From NCBI GenBank assembly GCA_016800925.1, contig JABCPU010000013.1, positions 248,001-312,000 on the forward strand: DNA of 64,000 nucleotides, in the 5' to 3' direction. The translations under genes and the position numbers were made by a program. The DNA comes from Suillus spraguei. Its lineage: Eukaryota > Basidiomycota > Agaricomycetes > Boletales > Suillaceae. The notes under the pieces were generated by a model that was not told the origin of the DNA, did no database searches, and was given only the letters and a program-made list of their open reading frames with translations. Within the stretch, counting starts at the first letter, position 1, and the number at the start of each line of letters is the position of its first letter. This document shows, piece after piece, positions 37,901 to 48,800 of the stretch.

Positions 37901-39614
37901 ACCACCAGACGACAAAGACATGCCTACTTACGTACAGCGAACTGTACACATGCCAACTGCAGTCGGCGAGAACATCAAACCAATCTCGCTGATACTTTCT
38001 GTGACACCTGATGCGTCATTGTTCAACAACATCAAAGCAGGATACCTCACCGACACATGGTGCGTAAAACTGACGAAGTTAGTTGGCTCACTTCCAGGAC
38101 TGCAGCAACGAAACGGTTTACTGTATCTGAACGATCGACTGGTCATACCTCGAGTGACGCACCTACGAGAAACAATTTTTCGTCTGGCACACGACCAACT
38201 AGGACATTTCGGGATCGACAAATCCTACGCGGCAATACGACAATCTTACTACTGGCCAAATATGAGGCGCGACCTCGAGGAGAGTTACATACCTGCCTGC
38301 CCAGATTGTGCAAGAAACAAGAGTCGGACAACGAAGCCCGCTGGACCGCTTCATCCCCTGCCAGTGCCAGACAACCGAGGAGAATCTGTCGCCATCGATT
38401 TCATAGGACCTCTTCCAACAGAGCAAGGCTTCGACGGCATAATGACGATTACAGACCGCTTAGGAGCAGACATCCGTCTAGTTCCCTGCCAGATGAACAT
38501 GAATGCACGCGAAGTGGCGAATCTCTTCTTCAACCACTGGTATTGTGAAAATGGACTACCACTGAGCATTGTTTCAGATCGCGACAAACTGTTCACTAGC
38601 AAGTTTTGGAAGGCGCTGCACCACCTAACCGGTATAAAGTTGAAAATGTCAACAGCGTATCACCCACAAACTGACGGCGCAAGTGAACGTACTAACAAAA
38701 CAGTGGACCAAGCTCTCAGATACTTCGTGGACCGACACCAAGCCGGCTGGGTGAACGCGCTGCCAAAGGTCAGATTCAACATTATGTCGACAACAAATGC
38801 GTCGACTGGATACGCACCCTTTCATCTACACCTCGGAAGAATACCACGCCTCTTGCCTCCACTCACGCCAGAAAAAATTCGTGCAACACGTGAAGACTTT
38901 CCCAACGACATCGCCGACGCATTAGATGCAATCGTATCCTTGAAGACCGATGTCGCTGACGCGCACGATGCGTTGCTGGCCTCACGTATCGCACAAGCAC
39001 ACTCGGCAAACATACACAGAAACGAAGACCCCCCCTTCGAGGTAGGCGACTCCGCGTATCTGTCTACGGCCCACAGACGTCGGGAATATCTAAACGGAAA
39101 CAACAAACGGGTTGCAAAGTTCATGCCTCGGTTCGATGGACCCTACACCATAGTTTCAGCGAACCCTGAGTCATCAACCTACACTCTTGATTTACCAGAC
39201 CACACTAACGTTTACCCTACCTTCCATGTGTCCGAACTGAAGCGCCATGTTCCAAACAACGCAGAACTCTACCCCTCAAGAGAACTACAGCGTCCAGGAC
39301 CAATCGTCACGAAGACTGGGACAGAAGAATGGGAAATAGAACGCATCCTGGATAGAAGAACACGGGGACGCGGACGCCAATATCTCGTTCGCTGGCGCGG
39401 CTACGGTCCAGAAGCGGACGTCTGGGTGCCGGGTAAAGAGCTCGAAGAAACACAAGTGCTTCAAGAGTACAACGAAAGACAAACGAGAGCTGAAGAAACC
39501 ACATCAAACTACGCTCAAACGAGGTCTGAAGAAGACGTTTCATTACACGAAGAAGACTTGACGCAAGGAGAGAAAGACGCCGGAAAAAATGCTTCGGAGA
39601 GTGAGAGGGTGTAA
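34956..39614 (+). CDS. Gag-Pol polyprotein of Ty3/gypsy chromovirus
   Basis: 1552 residues in one frame, so Gag and Pol are fused without frameshift or stop. The Gag part has a CCHC-like knuckle near residue 237 (CFKC..HQSKEC, spacing CX2CX6HX4C). Retroviral-type aspartic protease near 337 reads LIDHGS, with His where Ser/Thr is usual. RT has FGKIDMTNSFF and the YLDD box near 711. RNase H begins FVTCDASDW near 867 and includes EKELLAIV, TDHRTLENF and DALSRLPP. Integrase has an HHCC zinc site (HDQLGHFG..CPDC, from about 1082) and catalytic D,D35E (DFIGPL, SDRDKLF, GASERTNK). A chromodomain, WEIERILDRR..YLVRWRGYGPEADVWVP, starts near 1457. The ATG at 34956 is the first in the frame, which opens about 80 codons earlier without an ATG. 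The stop TAA lies inside the 3' LTR. Confidence 0.97.
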   Translation: MTKSASVEQSAPNKPPRLLAGELTPEVARDWENSCETYFMHKGIDAEDQVKMIASGMLDARLRTWYLTQRAVLDAGTFTAYMTALKDAWLDTHWDTKLRWKVLGSYQGNRSFYEWALELQNQNALLYGNAAHLSDVQLRNQLEAHICEELTIPVLRAKLADDLTLKKWIEEVKHLDDKRLEDLASHKKIAEDLYKSSKRATSSSNKTSSSKTYNPSSSRLGALTESERGLLMKHKGCFKCRKFYVSHQSKECTDGAPEASTYKVLTESDAIAAKPKTRAVAAVGPVGAVMPSSVLDDGSDSEDDMCVAPFETAHIMWSCLLTGPNSNSFERFDALIDHGSHLVLIDENVVNKLGLRKRKLYKKIEANSAFMDNSSSPFSFSEYVLLSPCSLNHDWTSRMIRAIIAPNLAVPLLLGGPFLSHNCLVIDHDSRTCIVKNSNYDLLSPPEHKPRVKVNMPSRRELLRLRKNVVKELKSVLTDRHNDLEKDTTSETPNVVGLLRRRIDTLAFIEANKEHLDRLDKEMRRKYEDRFPDDIPHIDQLPTDIVHRITLKDPNKIIQCRRYNTPRKYREAWDALLNQHIAAGRLRPSSSPFVSPAFLIPKKDPTALPRWVNDYQALNANTVPDNHPLPRIDEILRDCAKGKIFGKIDMTNSFFQTRIHPDDIKYTAIDTPEGLHEWTVMPQGGRNAPATHQRRMFIALRGLIGKICHAYLDDIIIWSQSVAEHVKNVKLVLDALRKACLFCSPKKTSLFCTEIDFLGHRISGSGIEADASKAKRILDWPVPNSTSDVRSFLGLVRYLDQFLPSLADHTRILTPLTTKSSEHDWPGWNDEHQEAFNAIKRLVVSRDCLTTIDHDNLGDNKIFVTCDASDWRVGAMLSVGPTPQTAQPVAFDSMQLRGAQLNYPVHEKELLAIVRALKKWRIELLGTPFTVYTDHRTLENFMTQRELSRRQARWQEFFGQYDFQIQYIRGEDNSVADALSRLPPDDKDMPTYVQRTVHMPTAVGENIKPISLILSVTPDASLFNNIKAGYLTDTWCVKLTKLVGSLPGLQQRNGLLYLNDRLVIPRVTHLRETIFRLAHDQLGHFGIDKSYAAIRQSYYWPNMRRDLEESYIPACPDCARNKSRTTKPAGPLHPLPVPDNRGESVAIDFIGPLPTEQGFDGIMTITDRLGADIRLVPCQMNMNAREVANLFFNHWYCENGLPLSIVSDRDKLFTSKFWKALHHLTGIKLKMSTAYHPQTDGASERTNKTVDQALRYFVDRHQAGWVNALPKVRFNIMSTTNASTGYAPFHLHLGRIPRLLPPLTPEKIRATREDFPNDIADALDAIVSLKTDVADAHDALLASRIAQAHSANIHRNEDPPFEVGDSAYLSTAHRRREYLNGNNKRVAKFMPRFDGPYTIVSANPESSTYTLDLPDHTNVYPTFHVSELKRHVPNNAELYPSRELQRPGPIVTKTGTEEWEIERILDRRTRGRGRQYLVRWRGYGPEADVWVPGKELEETQVLQEYNERQTRAEETTSNYAQTRSEEDVSLHEEDLTQGEKDAGKNASESERV
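39596..39609 (+). other. Polypurine tract of chromovirus
   Basis: GGAGAGTGAGAGGG directly abuts the 3' LTR and is the expected plus-strand primer. It also codes for the last residues of Gag-Pol. Confidence 0.75.
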
Positions 39615-39826
39615 GCTGGCTGCTTACTACATGCTTACCTTATCAAACGTCATGTGATCCATCCCCTTATATCCCGCGACTTCTGTACTGTTCAGACTAG
39701 ACTCGGGTCTCATACCTACCATCATCTACCCATTAGTATCACGCTCTAAAAAGATCCACAGTTTCGTCCTGTTACTTTCGTCCGATTCATTCAGTGTTCC
39801 TTACTGTTCTCCCGAGTAAGGTTCCA
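39610..39826 (+). repeat. 3' LTR of chromovirus
   Basis: 217 bp, base-for-base the same as the 5' LTR as far as I can read. Its third to fifth bases (TAA) are the stop codon of Gag-Pol. Confidence 0.95.
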
Positions 39827-39831
39827 GAAAC
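39827..39831 (+). repeat. Target-site duplication, right copy (GAAAC)
   Basis: Matches the left copy at 34405-34409. Confidence 0.92.
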
Positions 39832-40396
39832 TCGGAATCATCAGACTACATATCGAGGGCAAGAATTCACTCAAGGTCGACAAACTCGTGGAGTCGTGGA
39901 TGTGCACCAAGGCTTGGATGAATAAACAATTGATGTCTTCATTGAGTCTCGTGCTCAACAAGTACATACTACCATTGAGGCTCGAAGTTTACATAAGGCC
40001 CCACACGATGCCCAGTCGAAATGGCTGTCCGAGTCAAGCTACCTTGAAGATGAGATGATTGAAAGCGACAACAGCGAAGATAAGTCTCGAGTCCTCGTAC
40101 TGCTAAATATTGGTACTCAGTACTCAGGATAGTCTCACTGCGTTCATGCACACGTAAATGTCCCGCCTACATATGTCTAGTACTATATTACTTCCGAAGA
40201 CCTCTCGTAATCCCTTCAATTGAAAATCGATGTTTCCTACCATTTTCAAAACCCATTGTACTGGCGAGACGGTTCTGTAGAACCCTGCTCAGCACTCCAT
40301 TAGACTGAATTCGTGTTGTTTTAGTCTCTTCTGACTTAGCCCCCCTCCGTCGCTGCCTCAGAAACCTCAGTGCAAGTTGCATCAACAACCACCAGA
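39832..40396. other. Intergenic, upstream of DUF6697-like gene
   Basis: Before the insertion this was continuous with the chitinase promoter side, so chitinase and the next gene were divergent neighbours. No gene or element was recognised. Confidence 0.5.
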
Positions 40397-42015
40397 ATGC
40401 ATAACGAAATCATAGAACTCACCGACACCGACACCGATTCTAGTGCCCGTCCAGTGAAACAGGAATCAAACGAAACATCGTACCTCAATACGGAGGTAGC
40501 CGCCCTCAAGGCAAACCTAACAGTCAAAACCAAACTCGTCACAGAACAGAGCAAGGAATTAACTAGAATCCGCGAGGAAAATAAACATCTTAAGAACGAA
40601 CATAACGTCCGGACTGCCGAGATCACAGGGCTTCAAGACGAGTTGAAGAATATCCTGCGTCAACTGGATGACCAAATAGTTCGTGTATACCCTCTGACAA
40701 GAAACCACTCAGTGCATCATATCTTTAAAAGGTTAAAAACCTCAATTTCAACCTGATCAAGCTCAATAGCTTGAAGTCAGTTACTGTACGCGGCCATTTT
40801 ATTCGCTTCGGTGTTGATGCTGACCTTTGCGGGAAGCCAAATGGAACTGCCGCCAAAGTTACAGGACATCAGGACGTTAACCAAGACATATCCGACAGCT
40901 TTTCATCCAACCTTCTGATGCCAGAGAATCCTCCAGACGCGGCGCCCTCGCGGTCCTCAAACTCTAACATTTCCAGATCGAGTCTAACCGTGAAACCAGA
41001 ACCTGTCACGGGTGATACGACAATCCAAGTGGTTATCAAGTCGGAAAATGAACCTGATCTGATTGAACGGGTTACGTTCGTCAAGAGCGAAGATGGCAAA
41101 TTTGATATCTGGAATCTTGACCATCTTGGTCTTGGACCTCCAGTTGCCGTCGAAGAGCGGTTCCACATCGGATTTCGGCGCTCCGTGATCAGCGACGTGA
41201 GCTCCGGGTTTCCCTATCTAGTAAACAATCGAGGCTAACCTTTGGTACCACTTTAGGCTCTTGGTGGGGGTCACCAAACCACGTCGAATAACTGGCAAGG
41301 TCCTACAAAAACGGATAAATACCCTTAGTGGGTATCTCGACTCTTGACTCTACCTAATATACCACTACTAAAGTTGAAGTTTCATAGTTTGGCCATGACG
41401 CGATCTTACAATCCACACCTCCCACTCGTTCCGGGCGGTCACGGTGTCGTGTTTTGTGGGGTGAAGCGTTTCAATGATGGCTCGCCTATTACGGGGCCAA
41501 TCGACTTGATCGCTTCTGACAAGCCAAATCAATGGATATACCTTGGTTCGTATGAGACCTCCCGGTGGGGCGAAATTTCGCCCCACCAACTTAACCTACT
41601 CCAACCCCTGGTCATCCAACGTTGGGTGTCTGGAGCCCTGTCAACCCAGTGGGGAAAGAGTTGGGTCGAAAGAACGAATGTCGAACTTGTGGACAAGGGG
41701 GGTGAAATTCACCTCATCGAGTTTACAGAAGACGGTCTTCGGGAGGCACTCAATGATGGTAGGCTCGTGATTAACTTCACCGTCATGAAATGTGTTGGAT
41801 ATCGTACGGAATGGTTCGAGCAGTTCTTGCATTACAAGGCGCATCCGAAAGCGCCGAAAACACAGAAAAGGAAGAAATCGAGCGCGGGAGCTAAGAAACC
41901 TTCTGCTAAGAGGGTAAAGGGAAGCGTGCGCCGGAGGGAGGTGTCCTCTGAAAGTGATGGTGACGACGAATTGCAACCTACTCCACCTGGTAGTGACAAG
42001 GATGAGTTTTTTTGA
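40397..42015 (+). CDS. Coiled-coil protein with DUF6697-like C-terminal domain
   Basis: Function unknown. It begins MHNEIIELTDTDTDSSARPV; IIELTDTD is reminiscent of a SUMO-interacting motif. A coiled coil follows (SYLNTEVAALKANL, SKELTRIREENKHLKNEH). A middle part with repeated VKPEP/VKSE segments comes next. The C-terminal domain contains HLPLVPGGHGVVFCGV, NQWIYLGSYETSRWGEIS and DGRLVINFTVMKCVGY. It ends in a basic, NLS-like tail (KTQKRKKSSAGAKKP) and an acidic end. The MKCVGY ending and the WxYxGxY segment match a basidiomycete-only domain I recall as DUF6697. Introns fall near 40680-40770, 41220-41256 and 41304-41390; the last junction could not be phased with certainty. A nuclear location is inferred. 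Confidence 0.68.
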
Positions 42016-42543
42016 CGCGGAGGACGGGATGAAAGCACGCTTGGGTTCAGACTTGGACTCGCCAGCTGCGCGGAAGAACCTTCGCATGCATACTACTCGG
42101 GGCTGACAAACACTGTACTCGGCCCTCGGCAAGCTCCCAAGACTGATACCTTCACTACGTAGTCGAACACTCACTGTGCTACGTCTTTAGAGATCTACAA
42201 TACTTGCGAAATAGTTTTCATGATGCTTATAATCTCACCTTAGAAGGCAGATGAAAGTTTTCTGTCGCTAACAGAGATGGGACACTGTAGATCTACTGCT
42301 TTAAACTAAAAATAAAAAATATCCGGGTACTTGTGCATGCAATTGTTCATGCCACACTCAAGAAGTCATTACACCCAAACAAGCCCCACACCAGAAAAAT
42401 ATTAGTGCGACTAACTGTAACAGCGTGCGATGAGGGTGGCTAGTGAGTGAGAAGGACCGTAGACGACCTCCTCTCCAGCGAGGAAACCTAAGACTTCAAC
42501 AAAAGACTAGCGGATCACCGCACCATTATCATGCTCCCCTCTG
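42016..42543. other. Convergent intergenic region
   Basis: The 3' sides of the DUF6697-like gene and the GTPase meet here. Nothing further recognised. Confidence 0.5.
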
Positions 42544-45178
42544 TCATAGCAGACGAGTGATAACACCAAGTCCCTGAGTGTATTGACAGTCAGAGGTGCA
42601 GTGGCAAGTACGAAACGGTCATCAATATACCTTAGTCTTGCCCTCACGGAACAACAACTTCATCCCGACCTTGACAAACTCCGGTTGTGTGATGAACTCA
42701 AACTGAACGGTGGCTCGATCACCAGTCCGCAGGATCCCCTCAGGGTTGTCCATCGATATGATACGAACAGTTTGGCGGACAGCCTAGAACCGATGAGGAC
42801 TACGTTAGGTGTCAGGCGTTCCTACTCACTCCGCAATGAAGCATGGCCTATGTGCACTACATCAGCATGAGCTACGAGAACAGCAAACCATCAAGCATAC
42901 CTGGTAGTTTCGTTGCATGGTAGTATTGTGACTGCAAATTGTGCTCGAATCATTATATTGTATGAGGTATTTGAGCTCACTATAATATGAGGACCTGTCC
43001 TTCGAATTGGCGTACTGCTGTAAATCTCGGTGAGTTATCGCAAAAATAATAGCAAAAATGTAGTGTTTGACCTTTCGGGGGAGTATCGGTCTTGTGCACT
43101 ATGACCATACCCTTCCTAACGGCCGCACGTTTTACTCGCTTGAGAGCGAGAGCAACGCATTGGCCAGCCTCGGCTGTCACGACATCAGCTCTGCGAAAGT
43201 TCAGTACCCACACAAAACGCTAACAGGAACCGGATACCGCTTTCGTTGCATGCTCCTCACAATGGTCGACTGGAAATGTCCATTGGAGTCTGGTCCAAAG
43301 AGGACGGAGTCACCTGTCTTGATACTTCCACTGTTGAGAATCCCATTGACGACCGTCCCCACGTATGGGACAGACCAGACATCAGTAACCGAATACTGCA
43401 GCAAAAGATGTCAGTTGCACGCTTGAATGTGTGCTAGGGGCTGGTGCTACCTCAAGTGGCTGATCAACTGTGAACGTCTCGGTATCCGCTTCGCTGGATG
43501 GAAGGAGATTCAAGAACGTGCGAAACTTCAGTCAAGTCAGAACACTCGCACATTAGAAAGTGCATAACACCGACATAGTCAAGGCCTTCTCCAGTGACAT
43601 TGGACACGCGAAAAATAGGACATAGTCTAAGTTCCATAAGCACCAAAAATTCACGATCAAAGATGAATAGGCTTACTTGTGTTGCGCAAATGTCTGCGAC
43701 GATTCAACCGCGACTTCCATCGAGTTCACAAAAACTGGTGTTTTCCTGCAAAGTCATGTTACGTGAAGTCAAAGTGGAGTAAAGGATATGATTCACCTGC
43801 ATCCAGGACTCTTCAAAATCTTCACCACCTGTTTCGTGGTCTCATTAAGAATATTAGGTGGGGTCATATCAATCTATGTGAAAATTAGTTCAGCTGCATA
43901 GTTATGGGGTTGACCTTTACCTTTGTAATACAGACAACGACAGGTACGCTTAACGCCAGAGCTATTGCCAGGTGCTCCTTTGACATGCCAATAAGCCCGG
44001 CGTTGGCACCAACCATAAGAATCACACACGATGGGGCCCCGGACGTCAAACCATACAGAGTAGTCTTTAAGTATCGCTCGTGGCCCGCAAGGTCTATAAA
44101 ACGAGGGTATATATACAAAACATGGAGTCACGTCGAACGGACTTACCACTGAAAGAAACTATTTTGGCCGACTTTGCTGAAATTTCGTCCCAGCCCAGTT
44201 TATCGCGTCGAATCACGTCTGCATCAGCAGACGGCAGTATATTTGGAAGGACTGGGATTCCAGCTGTCGAAAAACCAAGGATCTGGATGAAAAGATGTAG
44301 GATAGTGTAGACTGGTAGGACATGGAACTTACTTCCATCCCTACACTAGATGTTCGTCCAGTCTCAATTTCATGTTTATGCCGAAATAGTGCTACACGAG
44401 CTCGGCCCCTCCCGTCATCCAGAGGACCTGAGAAGAAAATAGTATGATGGAAGTATGTGTGCATGCATGTGTATATCGTACCGCGTGTTAGAACTCCTAG
44501 TGTTGTAGACTTGCCCGAATCAACGTTACCGACGACAGCACAGCGGACTTCGGGAACTAATTCAATGCTAGGCGGAGGTAATCGTAATAGTAGAGTTGCA
44601 CGTGGATGGTGGTCGTCAATCGTTTCAAAAAGAACAGATGTCTATTGGAGATAAATTCATGCCACCGGTATATAAATAAACCACACACCTTCCCTCCCAG
44701 CTCTTCCACAACCCTTTTAACTGATGATTGCAATGAAGCGACTTCGACGCCTGTTCGCGGGACCCCCAACCACCCCGTTGCGTTGTCAACGCTCTCCCCG
44801 AGAAAGAGTGATGCATGGGGTGGTCGGCAGCCAATGCGAAATATGTATTCGCCTTTGCTTCCAGTGATGAGTTGTGCTACCGATGTGCGTGCTCGATCAT
44901 AGTCATGAATAGATAGTAATGCCTGAGAAGAATTGAGTGAATGCGTGACATGGTAATGGAAGGAGTACTAGGACAGCTTCGACCTCATCCTCAACTCCGA
45001 CATCCCCAGATGGAGGTGGTTCACCGACAATATTGTTTGATTCCTCAAGTATCTGTATTTTCTTGGAATGTATATTCCGCGGAGCACTGGCAGGAGTTCC
45101 ACTAGGTTGGCCACGTTGGCGGGCGAGTTCTCGGGCGTGAATTTCTTGGATTTCAGATTGAAAGCTCTTTAAAGACAT
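42544..45178 (-). CDS. GTPBP1/GP-1-type translational GTPase
   Basis: A GTPase of the EF1A/eRF3/Hbs1 superfamily, GTPBP1/2 branch, linked in animals to ribosome rescue and mRNA turnover. There are about ten exons. The N-terminus reads [20 protein letters not shown], then ISDYDRAR-like text and [21 protein letters not shown]1 is GNVDSGKST, followed by [21 protein letters not shown]3 is [19 protein letters not shown]4 is ITK then ID across an intron (near 43875-43915). The beta-barrel domains follow: [30 protein letters not shown] and [15 protein letters not shown]. The C-terminal barrel has [13 protein letters not shown] and [14 protein letters not shown] last small exon after an intron at about 42577-42632 gives GLGVITRLL and TGA at 42544. 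The extra N-terminal domain and the HERYLKTT variant separate it from Hbs1. Confidence 0.88.
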
Positions 45179-45856
45179 GATGAGGTAGCGAGAAAATAGT
45201 AAGTATTGGAGCAGTACTACTAAGTCCTAGTAGCACTTTATGGAGCCCGTTTGAGTCAGAATGACTTAGTAGAGAGAGTCACGTCACCCTCGATGCTGTC
45301 ACACAGGGGGCATACTCATATCCGGATTGTATGCTGCTCAGTTGGCGTCCCTGAGCTTATACACGACACAAGCAACGATAGACGTTAAACTCGCCTCAAG
45401 AATAGTAAGTAGTCACAAAGAGTCATCCGTCTTGATCTCTGCACGTCCAATCAAAGTATACAAGGGGTTTTCCTATTCTTACAACCGATTTCTGTGATCA
45501 GATAGTATCCCAGACCCCAAGGTGATCCCCATATCTAATTTCACTGCGTAATTCGCTGACATGAGAGGAAGGCAGTCTTGTTGACTTCTCTTCATCAGCA
45601 TTCTTCCTCCGGAAAGATGAGGCATCGACCGTGTGCGAGCTGATGATGCTCCAGTCAATCCATGCGCTTTATCTCTACCGCGTTCCCTCATATGACAGAA
45701 GTTGTGCTTGACCATGATCAAACCATGATGTTAGGGAGATTGCCAATCCCTTCATAATGTAATTATGATCGGAGATAAGAACACTGAAGCATTCCCTTTG
45801 AAGAACTCGGTGACTTGAGGGATTAATGAGTAAACTCGAAATGCCAAATCAATCAT
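45179..45856. other. Intergenic
   Basis: Upstream of the GTPase and downstream of the dehydrogenase, both on minus. A short minus frame at 45721-45479 has no known motif. Confidence 0.5.
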
Positions 45857-48800
45857 TTACAGCCCCTGAAAGGTGCTCTCGATGACAGCCAGCTGCTGTG
45901 CCCCATACAACTTCCCAGTCCCTGGCGCACAAACCGCGTCTTCCTTCCTCCCCCTATATGCCACACCACCCTCTATGCCCAATCCTTTCAATACCTCCTC
46001 AATACGCTCCTGCACATGCTCCCACGCGCCCTGATTCCTAGGCTCCTCCTGTACCCATAGCACCTCCAATTGCTTATTAGCATTGGCATAGGGCACAAGT
46101 GCTTCACTGAGCGCGGCGAATGGGAACGGCGCGAGCTCTTCGATGCGGATGAGGGCGACACGCGATTGGAGTCCCGTGTTGCGCGCTCTTTTACAAGGTC
46201 GTAGTAGATCTTGCCACTAAGCAGCACGATGCGCTGGACGGCTTTGGGATCGGTGAGGGTTGACAGGTCCCTAAGAACGGGCTGGAATGCTGTTCCGGGG
46301 CCCATGTCAGTCAGCTTTGACGACGCAGCCTGCGTGTCTAGAGTTAGCAATGTAGGAAGGGTATCGGGCGGCACGCACAGCAAGTCGAAGTAGTCCCTTA
46401 GGAGCAGCGACGATGAGCGGTTTCCTGTAGTTCCGTTTGATCTGGCGGCGTAAAAGATGGAAGTACTGTGCTGGCGTAGTTGGGAATACTACGTGCATGT
46501 TTACGTTCAATTTCTCTTGGGCGACGTAAGAGTCGTTGGTGAGCTAAAAACAAAGCGTTAATAAACATTGATGAAAAACTGAGAAATATATTTGCCTGCA
46601 ACATCCGCTCTATACGGCAGCTGGAATGTTCAGGGCCAGCACCATCTAGGCCATGAGGGAGGAGCAAGACGATGCCGCTCTGCTTCAGCCATTTAGCTGA
46701 GTGGGGATAAGCCATTAACAGAAAACATGCCAGTACACAGACGTACTCTCCGAACTCGCAATGAATGTATCAATAATGATTTGTGCGCCGTTAAAGAAGT
46801 CACCAAACTGAACCAGAAATAAAATCCTTTAGCTTATCGCAAGGAAATAACGACGCACCTGCGCTTCCCAGATGGGTAATAAATCAGGTCGTTCCCAAGA
46901 TGCTCCATATTCAAACTACAAGACTGTTAGACTGAAAAAAGAAAGGGAAAACGTCTTACGCCAAGTACCGCCATTTCGCTGAGAGAGCCTTGACAAAAAA
47001 AAATGAGACAACATCCCGACCAAAAAAAAAGATACTCACTATTCGCCAGTTCTAGCTTGCCCTTCGCCTCCGTAAGAGCATGGTTTAGCGGAACAATCAC
47101 GCCCTCTGTCTTCTGGTCCACCAACATCGCATGGCTACAGGTGTGTCAGTCTCCCTTATACTCTAACATAGCATTGATGGTACCGATGACTGAATGTCCC
47201 CCTTCCAACATCCTGCCCTGCGATGCGCACATCGCAACCCTCAAGCATCAGCGAGCCAAACGCCATTGCCTCCGCACTGGCCCAGTCGATCCCTTCGCCG
47301 GACTCAATGCTCCTAAGGCGGTTTTTCACATGCCTGTTCAACCGTGGATGGATTTCCTGCGTCGCGCATGGTCTTGGTTACTTTCGTTCATACAGGGAAT
47401 ACATAACACTTACAAACTCCTCAGGGACATGTACGCTGGCTTTGCCGGCGTCCTTGAGCACAGCACTACTCACACCTGTCTTATCTTGGCGTGCTGCAGA
47501 AGATGCTGGCCAAACCATGCCTTTCCACGCTCCCTCAAAAGTCACGGGAGGGGGGACATACGACGCTACATCCGTTAGCGCGGCATTCAGCGAGGCTTTA
47601 TAATTATCTCGAACAGCTCGTGCTGTTTCAACCGAAATCACACCGTCCGACTGAAACACCGTGAGCATTCCCTTCGAAAAAAAACAAATGGAACCAGACA
47701 TACAATGAGCTTATCCTCATATAACTTCGGGACAGAACTCCTGGAACGAATTTTTTCGTACATGAGCGGCTGCGTGAATGCTGGTTCATCAAGCTCATTG
47801 TGTCCCCAGCGGCGATAAACGATGAGGTCGATTACAATGTCCTTGCGGAAGTGGTTGCGATACTTGAAGGCGATATCGACAGCGCGAACAACATCTATGT
47901 GTACTCAGATGGAAGTCGTTGTGATTAATAATTAAGGCAGAAACAAACCTTCAGGGTAGTCTCCATTTACATGCAGAACTGGACAGTTGATCATCTTGGC
48001 GATGTCACTACAGTAAAAGGAAGAGCGAGCGGAGGAAGCGGGAGTGGTATATCCGATGCTATAACGTATGTCAGCGTCAGATCGGGAAAGTATGTGTCAA
48101 TTAACTTGTTGCTGTGAGGCAGAGATTAGAACAATAATCAAAAAGAATCGAAAAATATACTTGACGACAATGTGGACACTTCCGCCGCTTGTAAAGTGCG
48201 GGAGACCACCTGTAAATATCACATTAAACTCTTATAGCTCGTGAGATCGGTATCGGGACTACGAACTCAAACCAAGTGTTTCCATTACTACCCCTTGTCC
48301 TGTGAAGCTGGCATCGCCATGCAGTTGGACGCACATAACCTAGCGCCAGCTCACGTAAGCACTTCAAACTACAAAAGGCGCCCCGTGGCAATACCTTGTC
48401 GCCAAGCATGCAGTCTTGGTTATTCTTGTCGTTAGATAGTGTTCTAAGTAACCTATATTGCTTCGCTCTGGCTTTGCCAAGCGCAACAGGGCTCACGGCC
48501 TCCAAATGGGATGGATTTGGCAGCAACGAGACTTTTATTCCATCAGCTTCGTCATACTGCAATGTCGGGGATGAAACTTGAGTGACGGTTAGAACTTTCG
48601 CAGATATGGAATGTAGGATGCGCACCAAGATGGCTTAGGACGTCCCCGGAAACATCCAAAGATTCATCCACTTCGCAACCGCCTTTGATTTTGTGAAACA
48701 AGGAAGTAGGGTTGTATTCCAAGAGCCCTGTAAGCAGATTAAGGCGTCCCCTGTGAGGCATAGCAAGTATGAGTTGAGTTATGCCAGCTACATGCGCATT

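Larger units (their letters stand above)
34410..39826 (+). mobile_element. Full-length Ty3/gypsy chromovirus
   Basis: A 5,417-bp element bounded by 217-bp direct LTRs that I read as identical, TG..CA ended, with a GAAAC target duplication on both sides. It contains one uninterrupted Gag-Pol frame with domain order Gag, protease, RT, RNase H, integrase, chromodomain, which defines a chromovirus. No frame break is visible. It looks young and potentially active. It sits between the chitinase (-) and the DUF6697-like gene (+), on the opposite strand to the chitinase. Confidence 0.97.
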
